Part shown: positions 54,416 through 64,000 of the stretch, piece after piece | Numbering within the stretch: position 1 is the first letter of the stretch | How the letters are laid out: the number at the start of each line of letters is the position of its first letter | Assembly (NCBI GenBank): GCA_018398815.1 | Contig: CM031620.1 | Location: 60,266,611 to 60,330,610, forward strand | Direction of reading: 5' to 3' | Origin: Conus ventricosus | Taxonomy: Eukaryota > Mollusca > Gastropoda > Neogastropoda > Conidae | Length of the DNA stretch: 64,000 nucleotides | Translations under genes and position numbers: made by a program | Notes under the pieces: model-generated | Seen by the model: the letters and a program-made list of their open reading frames with translations, nothing else | The model's database searches: none | Told to the model about the DNA's origin: nothing

Positions 54416-54591
54416 TTCCAAAATTAAAAACCATTTTTTTGAAAAGGGGAAAAAAATGTCCGGGGAAAAAGAAATTCCTTTTTTTTTTCCCTTTTTTTTA
54501 ACCCCAAAACCCAAACAAAATTTTTTTTTCCAAAATTTTCCCCAAAGTTGGAAAGAAATTTTTTTTGTTTTCCCTTAATTTCCTTAACAAA

Positions 54592-54812
<221 letters not shown>

Positions 54813-54829
54813 GAACAATATGTTACCCG

Positions 54830-55860
54830 GTGTCATTGGAATTGGGATATTTCTACATCAACGGGAGGGGGTTTGGGGGGGGCAAAAATTTTTTGGGGGG
54901 GGCGAGGGAACGGGGCAAATTTTAAAAACCAAAAATTTTTAAGGGGCCAACCCCTAAAAGGAAAAGGAGCCCCTTTTTTCTCCCCTTTCTCACCCCAAGA
55001 AAAAAAACAAGCCCAGACCTGTCCAAGGGAAAGGAACCTTGTTTCCCCTCCCCCTTTTCCCCACCCCAACCTCCCCAATTTGCCTTTTTTACCCTTTTTC
55101 CCCCCCCTTTTCCCCTTCTTTTCCAGAAAACCCCCCCCCCCCCACCCCCCAACCCAAAAAACACCCAAACCTTTTCCACAGGACCGTTGGGGGCCCCCCA
55201 AAAGTTCCTTTACAAAACCCTTATTAACCCTCCCACCCTTAACCCAAAAACAAACCAAAACACAACCACCACCCAACCCAATCCCCTTTTTTTTATGGGC
55301 CACATAAAAGGGGGTTCCTTTGGCCCATTTCTTTCCCAATTCGGCCTTTCAGGGTGGTTAAATTTTTCCAAAAATTTTTTTCAAAAAAAAAATATTCGAC
55401 CCGCCTTCAGTTTAAAAACACATTTCGGAAAATGTTAATTTTCAATTATTGGGTTTACCAATTATTCGGGGCCCAAAACCTTCTTCCCTTCTTTCCCCTT
55501 TTTCCCTTTCAAAAAAATCTTTCTGGAATTTTTAATGGCGCTTCCCCCTAAGAGGTTGGCCCGTTTCCCAACTTTTTGGATAAGGGTTTAAAATTTCCCC
55601 GGGAAGTAACCTTGGGAGGGATTTGGGGGTTTTTTCCCCCCAACTTTTCCCAATCCCCCGGGGTTCTTTTTTCACCCCGGAAGTCCTTTTTTTTGGGCCC
55701 GTTTTCGGCGGGGCTCCCCAAAACCCACCCCATTTCTTATTTGGGGGTTTTCCCCCATCAGCAAATCCCTTTTGCCCGCCCCTTTTTGGATTAATTAGGG
55801 GGGCTTTCCCCCCCCCCCCCCCCCCCAGAAAAATTTAGTTCCGTGTTTTTTGGGGGGAAC
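54830..55860 (+). repeat. Degraded later part of a tandem unit (copy D or E)
   Basis: Faint landmarks in the correct order: AACAAGCCCAGACCTGTCCA then AGGGAAAGGAACCTTGT (about 55,005-55,040, cf. AACAAGGCTCAGCGATTCTG and AGGGAAAGGAACAGTGTT), CCCATCAGCAAATCCC (55,754) before a C-run (55,807-55,826), as at 48,790-48,868. Words in between have turned into homopolymers. Confidence 0.6.
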
Positions 55861-58800
55861 AAAATGGCCCCGGGGGCCCTTTAAGGCAGGGTTTTTAAGA
55901 CCGGCGGGGATTTTCAAAAATTTTGGGAAAATAACCTTTTGGGGGGGGGTTTTTTTTGTGTTTTTTTTTAAACCCGGAAAAAAACCCGGCCAGCGTTTTT
56001 TGGGTGGGGGAAAAACTTTTTCCCCCCCTTTCCCCCAAGGGGGGGGGCCGAATCCTTGTTTTCAAAACCCCCCCCCAATTTCCCCCCCCGATTCCCCCCC
56101 CCCCAAAAGCCCCCCCCTCAGTTTTTTTTTTTTTAAGTTTTTGGGGGGTTTGTTGGGTTTTAAAAAAAAAAAACTTTGGGAAAAGCCGGGCCCGATGGGG
56201 TTTTCCCGGGGGTTTTTATAACCCTTTAAAATTTTACCGGGTAAGGGAGAAGGGGATTGGGTTTTAACCAAACCAAAATTTTTAAACCGACGACCCAAAA
56301 TATTATACACTTGGAAACCTTTTTTTGTCGAACCCCTTTGTTTTACAACACACCAACCCCCCCACCCCCCACCAACCCCAAATTATTTTTTAAATTTTTA
56401 TTTAAAAATAATTTAATAAAATATATTATTTTTTTTTAAAATAAAATATTAAAAATTGTTTGTTTGTAAGGCAAGTTTCGGGCCAATTTTCCAAGTCCCA
56501 AATCCCCCTTTTTGGGTTTTAAAAATAAGCAAACCCCCTATTTTTCATCCCCCCCCCCCCCCAAAAAAACCCCCCCCCCCCCCCCCCCCCCCCAAAAAAA
56601 AGTTCAAAAGGCCTGAAAATTTTTAAGGAAACAAATGGTCCAAAAATCCTTAAATTGTTTTGGTTTTTAGCCCGGGAAAAAACAAACCAAAACCCCCCAA
56701 AAACCCAAAAAAACCCGCACACACATAAACACTACCCCGCCTTAGTAAAAAGGTTTTCATACCCAAAAAAGAAACCAAATGGGAAAACCCATTTAAAAAA
56801 ATTTAAAAAGGGTTAAATCTAAAAATTTGTTTTTTTTTTTAATTTGAATTTTTTGTTTTTTAAAAAAAAAAAGGAAAAGGGAAAAGGGTGAATTAGAAAC
56901 CCAGAAAAAACCCGAAGTGAGAGGGGGAAAAAAAAAATAGGAGGGAGAGAAAAAAATAGTAGAAAATTTAAAGGGTCAAAGATAAAAAAGGGAAAAAAAA
57001 GAAAAAAACAACAAAAACAATAACAAAACCAAAAAAAAAAAAAGATAAAAAAAAAATAAAAAAAAAATAAAAAAAAAAAAAAAAAAAGGGGGAAAGGGGA
57101 AGAAGAAGGAAGAAAAATTTTTTTTACGGGGCCAAAAAATTTAACGTTTTTTTTAAATTTTTCCCCCCTAAAAAAAATTTTTAGGGAAAAAACCCATTCC
57201 TAAGGAACTTTTAAAAGGAGCGGAAATTTTTCCAAAAGATTCCCCCAAAGGGGTAAGAAAACCTTGTTTTAAAACAATTTCCATTGGGAAAAAATTGGAA
57301 ATTGTTTTTAAACCGATAGAAAAACACACCAAACCCACACATTAACAAACAAAAAAGAAAATAAACCTCCCCCAAAAAAAAGAAAAAAAGGAAAAACCCC
57401 AAAATTTTAAAAAATTTTACCCAAGTTTTAAAACTTAAAAAAATTTTATATTTAAAATGGATTTAATTTCCCCTTTTTTAAATTTCATTAAATTAACCCC
57501 CAAAAATTTTATAAAATTTAATTAAAAGAAAAAAGGGAGAAAAAAAATTTTTCCCGGGGGGGACTTTTTTAGAAAAAATTTAAATTTAATAAAGGAAAGG
57601 GGAAAAAAAGAAAAAAGAGAAACCAAGTAACGGAAAAAAGGGAAAAAAAAACTTTAAAAGGAAAAAAAAACCCAAAAAAAGGGAGGAAAAAAGGGAAAGG
57701 GGAAAAAAAGTGGAAAAAAAAAAGGGGAAAAAAGAGAGAGAAGAAAGAGAAGGAAGGAAAGAAGAGAGTTCAGCCGAAAAATTTTTTTGTTTTTTTTTTT
57801 AAAAAATTTTTTTTTATAGCGTTTTTTAAAACCATTCGGAAATTTAAAAACAAGGTAAAAATTTAAAACCCCAAAAAAAATGGCCCAAAAGGGGGGACCA
57901 GAGAAAAAACCCTTAATTAAACGGACCCTTTTAAAATTTTTGGGAAAGGAAAGGGTTTGTGAGGAAAAAAAGAAATAAAATTTTTTGGGGGTTTCCCGTT
58001 AAAAATTTTGTAATAAAAAAAATTTTTTTTAAAAAAAACCCCTTTTAAAGGGGGTACCAATCAAAATTCCTTTTCAAAATTAACAAAAAAATTTTTCCCT
58101 TTTTGAAAAAACCCGTTTGTTTTTAAATTTGTTTAAAGTTTTCCCCAAAATTTTGGGTGAAAAATTTTAAGAAGGTGTTTCTTAGAAAAAAAATTTGGGT
58201 TTTTTAGAAAATTTCAAATTTTTGAAATGAAAATATCCTTTTTTGAAATTTTTTCCCCAAATTTAGAAAAATTTTTAAAATAGAAATCGTTTATTTAGGG
58301 GGGAACTCCAAAACATTTTTAAAATTGTTTTTTAATTTGCCTTGGGGTTATTAAATTCGGGGGGGAAAATTTTTTTTTTTTTGTGTAATTTAAATAAAAA
58401 TTTTTGGGTTTTCGAATTTTAACCCAAAATTGATTTTTAGAATTTTCCCGTTAAATTTTTAAAATTCTTTTTTCCCCCTTTTTTTTTTAAATTTTAAAAA
58501 TTTCCCATAACAACTTAAAAATTTAATGCGGACCTAATGAAATAAAAAAAGGGGGAATTTAAGCCCCTTTAAAGGCAAAAACTTCTAAAGCTTTGCTTTT
58601 ATTCGTTTTTATTATTTAAAACGGGGGTTTTTTTGGGAAAATAAAAAAAAATTTGGGGTATTTTTTGGGTTCCTTTGGTGATTTTTTTTAATGATTTTGG
58701 TGGGCAAATAAAAGATTATTGTTAACAAAAAAATTTCCTTTCCATATAATTAAGTTTGAAAGACAAAAAACATTTTGGGAAAAAATTTTTTGCTTGGAAA

Positions 58801-61440
58801 ATTCCCCAAAGAAGATTGGTTCCCTTTTGTCCTTTTTTAAAAAAAAAAATTTTTCACCTTTTTGGATTTGGCCCTATTTAAAATTTCAATCTCACTTTTT
58901 TTCTTTTTTCCCCTTTGTTTTCCAAAAGGGGGGAAATTTGGTTTAAACTAAAATTTTTAAAATTTTTTTTATAAAGGGGCAGGGTTTAAATTTTCCCAAA
59001 AAACCCCATCTAAATTTAAATTTCCCCCTTTTCCTTTTTTTAACAGCCCCCATGAAAACCCTTTTTTTAAATCCTGATGAAAAATTAATTTAAAAAGGAA
59101 TTTTTGGGTAAAAAAATTTTTAAAAGCTTTAAAAATTTCCCTTGTCCGTTTTTTTAAATTTTCTTTTTTTTCCCAAATTTAAAAAGTAAAAATATTTTTG
59201 GGTGATCATTTTTACAAAAAATTTTTGGACCCAGAATTTTTTTACCTTTTGGGGTTCCCAAAAAATTTTAAGGTTTTTGTGGTTAAAATTTTTGTTTTGT
59301 TTTTTAAAGTGTTTTTTAGGTTCAACCATTTTTAATTTGATTTTTTAAATTTTTCGTCATTTTTTTAAATTTCCTTGCGGGGGAACAAAATTTTAAAAAT
59401 TTTTTTAAAGGGGAACTTTCAAAAAAACGCGGGAATTATTTACCCCACTTTTCCCGGGGGGTTTTTCTAATTCTTTTCGTTTTTTTCCCTCGGGTCGCCG
59501 TTGGCTTTTTGCCCGTTTTAAAAACGTCTCTTCCTTTTCCTTTTAACCCCTTTTCTCCCTTTTTTTCATCCTCCTTTTTCTTCCCTCCCCTCCAGCTTTC
59601 TCCTTTTTTCCCCTTTTTAAAAAATTTTTTTTTTTTTGATTTTGATTTTTTTTAAAAAAGGGGGAATAAAACCAGAAAACCCAACAAAAAAACCACCAAA
59701 AATTGCTTTTGAAATAAAAATTAAAAAAGGAAAATTAATGTGTTTTAAACCAATTTGGTTTTTGTTTTTTCCGCTAATTTTAAATTTGTCCTTCCCAAGA
59801 TTTCCGTTCCTTGTTTTTCCTGTTGCTGGTCCGTTTTTCCATTCCTTTCTTTAAACCCTTCCCCCTCCATCGGCGCTTTTTCCTTTCCCTTTTTTCTTTT
59901 CCCTTTTTAATTTTCCCCCCCCCACATTTCCCCATTTACCTTTCCCCCCTCTGCATTTTTCCCCTGCTTTTCATCCAAAAAAACCAAAAAACCCCACAAA
60001 AACAAAAATTTCCTAAAAATAAAGGTTTAAATTAAATTTAAAATTTTTAATTTCCCAAAAGGTTAAAAAATCCACCTTTTTTAAACCCAAAGATTTAAAA
60101 CTATCTTGTTAAATTAAACAAAATAAAATTTTTCCAAAAAATTTTTATTTAACTACCCCACAAAACGGGTTTCCAATAAAAATGTTTTTCAATTTCCAAA
60201 AATTTAAAAAATTTTTTTTCCAAGGCCCCTTGGTTTTGGCTTTTTAATTTTTTCCACCAATAAAAAACCCAATGGAAACCCCGGCAAACGGAAATTTCCG
60301 TAAAATTTTTTAAATGATTTTAAAAATTAATTTTTTTTAAAAATTTTTCCTAAAAAACCTTTAAAATTTTAAAAAATTTTTAAGAAAAATTTTTTTTCCA
60401 AAAATTTGGAATGGAAAAACCCCAAAAATGGGCCCCTTTTCCCCAAGGGCAACCAAAGGGGAAAAAAAAACCCCCAATGGAAGGGGGAAAGGGGAACCCA
60501 ACCAAAAAATTTTTAAAAGAATTTTTTCTAATTTTCCCAACAAAAGGGAAAAAGTTTAAAAAAAAAAAATAAAAAACGCAAAAAAACCAAAAAAAACCAA
60601 AAACCCACGTTTTTCCCAAAAAAACCCCCAAACGAAGGGGAAAAAATCCTAGCCGTTAAAGCTTTTTTGGGATATTCAACTTTTTAAAATCCACAAAACT
60701 TCTTTTTCCCGACTAAATTAGGTACTGAAAGATTTCTTGCAATATTTTTTGGCCCCAAAAGCAAACTCAAACCGTTAAACTGACAGGATAGCAAAACAAT
60801 TTTTTTTGGGTACACCTTCAATGTTTTTTGGTGTGAAACGGGGCCCACCAAGCGCAAATTTTGGGATAGTTTTTTGCTGTCAATCCCTTGAAATTTTTTT
60901 CAGTAAAACTCTGAGGAGCAAAAAAATAAACTTTTTTCCCAACACAAGTTTTGATATTAGAGAAACAGCTAGGTGCGGGAGGGTTTTTTTTATTTTTGAG
61001 CCCCCCTTTTGAATACAAATAATTTTCAAAAATTTTTAAACTTTCCCCTTGTTTTAGCTATAAAGTTTTTAAAAGAAAACCCCCGCCATTTTAAGTTTGG
61101 GTTAAAATTTCACACCCAGAAATTTTTTTGTTTTTTTAGAAATTTGCAATTCAAACCATTAAAATTTAAAGGGTTTGGGCCCAAACATTGAAATTTGGGA
61201 AATCAAAACCCGGGCTCGCGCTATTTTTTTCCAACTCAGAAATTGTTGGGGTTTTGCAAAATTATCTCAAAAATTTTCAAAAAAAGCATTTTTTAAAAAT
61301 TTTTAATAGGTATTTTTATATTTAAGGGGTGAAACTTTTCTTGCCCTTTTTTATTCCCCCCCCCCCCCCTCCCCGTCCCCCTTTTCCTCCCCCCCCCCAA
61401 ACCCCCAAAAACCCCCACCCTTTTTCCCCCTCCCCTTGTA
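55861..61440. other. Low-quality AT-rich sequence, nothing supported
   Basis: Strings of short homopolymers with occasional normal-looking words (for example 60,640-61,000). No ORF has domain content and no reliable repeat unit is visible. A natural AT-rich region may lie underneath, but it cannot be annotated from this text. Confidence 0.6.
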
Positions 61441-61670
61441 AAGTCTAATATCACCCAAGTGTGAACAGACTATAAATCAAAAACAACAAAACAACAACAA
61501 CAACACACACCAAACACCCCCCAACAAACACACACACACACACCCCACACGCATACACGCCCACACACCACACACCAACAACACACACACCCCAACACGC
61601 ACACACGAAACAACACACCCCACAACACACACCCACCCACACACACCACACACACTCCTTTCGGGAGGGT
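61441..61670. repeat. Inverted match to 9.76 kb and broken (CA)n
   Basis: 61,441-61,470 matches the reverse complement of 9,764-9,792 with one indel. It is followed by AAC/CA repeats to 61,655 with many dropped or extra C. Confidence 0.75.
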
Positions 61671-62255
61671 TATCATTTTGCTGAACAAGCAGTATGGAGA
61701 AGTTAAAGGCTAAAACCCAAGAAAAAAAGACTCCCCAAGAATATATATAAAATTGATTCTCGTGGTTTGGATAAAAAATTTAATTTGAATCATACTGGCA
61801 AATCAAACCCCGGACAGTTTAGTTCGCAAATCTTATGGGGATAAAATTTAATGCGTTCATCCCCAAAATACAGAAAAAAATTTTTAAAATGTTTAGTGGT
61901 GAACAAATTTCTAGCAAACCACATATTTTTAAAAGCCCCAGAGGTTAAGACCCAATCTTACCTGTGATTTCGAAAATTTGTTTTTAAAGGGCGTTTTAAA
62001 AAGTACTAGTTTTTTTAATTTTGCAAAATTTTTTATTTCCCATAGCCCCCGAAAAACATTTTTATAGACAATTTAATTTTGTTTTTTTGTTAATGCCATT
62101 TTTTCTGTTTTTTTTTTCCTCCTTACCCCCAAGAGACTTTAAATTACATACATACACAAAACGGCCCCCCCCCCCTCCCCCTCCCACCCCTCCCTCCCCC
62201 CCCCTCCCCCCCCCCCGCCCTAATATTACTATTTTGGATAAAACTTAAAAATTGA
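61671..62255. other. Unassigned low-quality sequence
   Basis: Partly normal-looking AT-rich text (61,680-61,960), then homopolymer-rich text with C-runs at 62,166-62,218. No gene. Confidence 0.5.
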
Positions 62256-62660
62256 AGACAAAAAAACACACACACACACACAACACACACACACACACCA
62301 CACACCCGCACACACCACCCCAACAACACACAACACACACCAAAACACCATAAAACACCCACACCCACACACACACACACACACCCAACCCCAACACACC
62401 CACACACACACACACCCACACGTGGGTGGAATGGGGACAGCAGGGGGACAGGCGAGGGGGGTTAGGGACAGCAGTGGGGACAGGGGAGGGTGAATGGGGG
62501 ACAGCAGTGGGACGGGGGAAAGGGGGAAAGGGAAAACATGGGGACGGGGGAGGGGGATAGGGACAGCAGGGGGACAGGGGGGTTGATGGGACCCCAAGGG
62601 GGGGACAGGGGGGGGTGGTTTAGGGCCCAGAAAGTGGGGACAGGGGAGGGTGGTAGCGAA
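62256..62660. repeat. Broken (CA)n and G-rich repeat
   Basis: CA repeat with frequent breaks (62,263-62,418), then about 230 bp of GGGGACAGCAGTGGGGACAG-like words in an irregular tandem pattern. The G-rich part has many G-triplets. Confidence 0.75.
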
Positions 62661-64000
62661 AAAGGAAAAGCGGGAACGGGTTTGGGGACTGGAGCACGGA
62701 GGGGAAGTTGAGAAAGGGACGGGAAGGGATAAAGAAGGAAAAGGGGGGGGGGGGGGGGGGGGAAAGGAGAGGCCTGCCCCCCAAAATTACGCGGTGGGTT
62801 TGGATCAGAAGGAGGAAAAGGGGGTTAAAGTTTTTTCCTTTCCCGGGCCGGGGTTGCTTCCCTCCCCCCAAACCCCCCCCCCCACCCCCCCCCCCCCACA
62901 ACACACACACCCCACACCCCCCCCCCCCCATCCCCCGCCCCCCTCCCCCTTCCGCCCCCCAATAAAAAAAAAGAAAAAAGGGCTTGAAAGCCCCCGGGGT
63001 TTTTAAGGGGCGGGCTGGCTGCCCCCAGCCCCCACCCCAAACCCTGGATATTTCATCCCCCCCCTATTACATGTTCTGTCTCCCCACCCCCCCACCCCCC
63101 CCCCCACCCCCACCCCGGGCCCACCCTTTTCCCTTTCCCACCCTTTTCCGTTTTTTTCCCGTGTTCCTTTTGTGAGCTCAACCCTTTTAAAAGAAAAACA
63201 AAGGGGGACTCGTCACGTGCTTTGGAATTTCATTTAAGTGTATTTTGGGTTTGGGCAGCCCGGGCCGGCCGGGAAAGGGACATAGCAGGGGGGCTGTTGG
63301 ACATGCCCTGGGCAGGGTGTGTGTGTGTGCCTTATAAAAACTATTTTTTTGATCGTCCTCAGTACCCTTTTTTAAAAACTTTTTGTGAAATCCCTTTCCC
63401 TTGAACAATCTTTCCGTTTAAAACATATATAAAAATTTTATTATTAAAATAAATATTTTTTTCTGCCGCCCTTTTAAATTTTTCTTAAAATAAAGAGGTT
63501 TGGGTCGTTTCTTCCCCGGTCTAACGTTCCTTCCGTTTTTTGGGAATTTTATCTGGTCGCTAAACCCTGTTTTTGAAGCGGTTTTTTTGGGGAGGGGGGC
63601 GGGGGGGGGGGGGGGGTAATTTTCGGCTTTTTTAAAACGCTCACCGAAGCTTTTCCCTTGGCTGTTTAGTTTCTTTGTTTCCGTAACCCTACAAGGCCCC
63701 CATCCAGGAAATGAATTTTTTTAAAAAACCCCACGAAAAACGACCAGGGAAATCTGGGCAAGCTCCATCCGGGGAAAAATGTAGTGTTTTTAAAAACCCA
63801 ACTAAAAAAAAAGCCCAAAGGAAAATCTGCAAGGTTTCCCTCCGGGGCAATGGGGTTTTTTTTAAAAAAAAACGAAAATCCCCCTTTGCCAGCTTTTTTA
63901 AATATGTCCTTGAACATACCAACCTTTTTCGTATTTTTAAATTCAATCAAATCCAAAAAAAGCGAAATTTGTTTGGGTCGCCAAAGTACTTGCCCTACTG
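62661..64000. other. Low-quality sequence, nothing supported
   Basis: G-runs (62,746-62,762; 63,601-63,617), C-runs (62,875-62,930; 63,085-63,115) and otherwise unassignable text. The minus-strand Phe/Lys-rich frames near 63.7-63.95 kb look like composition artefacts. Confidence 0.5.

Overview
The window looks like non-coding nuclear DNA from an animal. A mollusc or another lophotrochozoan is my best guess: very dense (CA)n/(CT)n/(GATA)n microsatellites, many minisatellites and several families of non-LTR retrotransposon (LINE). This is inference; no host gene gives a taxonomic anchor. I see no prokaryotic or viral gene organisation, no rRNA or tRNA gene, no CRISPR array and no convincing complete host gene. 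Almost every long open frame is either a microsatellite or minisatellite read as protein (CVCV, THTH, SLSL, 10-, 11- and 15-residue repeats), a LINE fragment, or homopolymer artefact. Three short exon-like frames (2,912-3,052 +; 4,565-4,843 -; 6,610-6,741 -) are the only weak host-gene candidates.

1-14 kb: tandem repeats of several scales (45-bp array at 747-1,601; 25-bp array at 5.1-5.8 kb; 49-bp array at 7.9-8.3 kb; degenerate 54-bp array at 9.36-9.65 kb), two minus-strand LINE 3' fragments (8.64-9.24 and 9.93-10.35 kb), a dispersed repeat present twice (1.89 and 10.40 kb), a SINE-like tRNA-related segment (11.03-11.14 kb), and a nearly 2-kb pure purine tract (11.6-13.55 kb).

14.3-27.5 kb: a patchwork of two alternating modules, here called Y (14.35, 18.66, 26.94 kb) and X (15.27, 17.22, 24.20 kb), separated by microsatellites and carrying LINE bodies (15.6-17.04 and 19.99-23.7 kb). 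Related copies differ mainly because a minisatellite expanded inside one of them: a 33-bp repeat in the middle Y copy and a 30-bp repeat in X (about 5 units in one copy, about 40 in another).

27.5-37.3 kb: a decayed LINE RT fragment (28.27-28.87 kb), then a nearly complete LINE (about 29.1-34.7 kb) with a gag-like zinc-knuckle ORF1 and an ORF2 with APE endonuclease, reverse transcriptase, RNase H and a C-terminal Cys/His motif. It is broken by many small frameshifts, several of which may be sequence errors. Behind it starts a tandem unit of about 3.3 kb.

37.3-64 kb: sequence quality collapses. 37.28-42.48 kb is almost pure homopolymer blocks. 42.49-48.33 kb is a second, error-laden copy of 31.65-37.27 kb, probably a failed contig overlap rather than a biological duplication. 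Cleaner sequence then shows further tandem-unit copies (46.64, 49.90, 54.14 kb). A G77/T139 homopolymer at 54.59-54.81 kb leads into another badly degraded stretch to the end, in which a further unit copy is dimly visible (54.8-55.9 kb). Nothing functional can be supported in 56-64 kb.

I did not find a new gene system. The items worth attention are the X/Y modules with independently expanding minisatellites, an 86-bp direct repeat flanking a 491-bp insertion inside a LINE, a short 3' module shared by different LINEs, and the likely false duplication.
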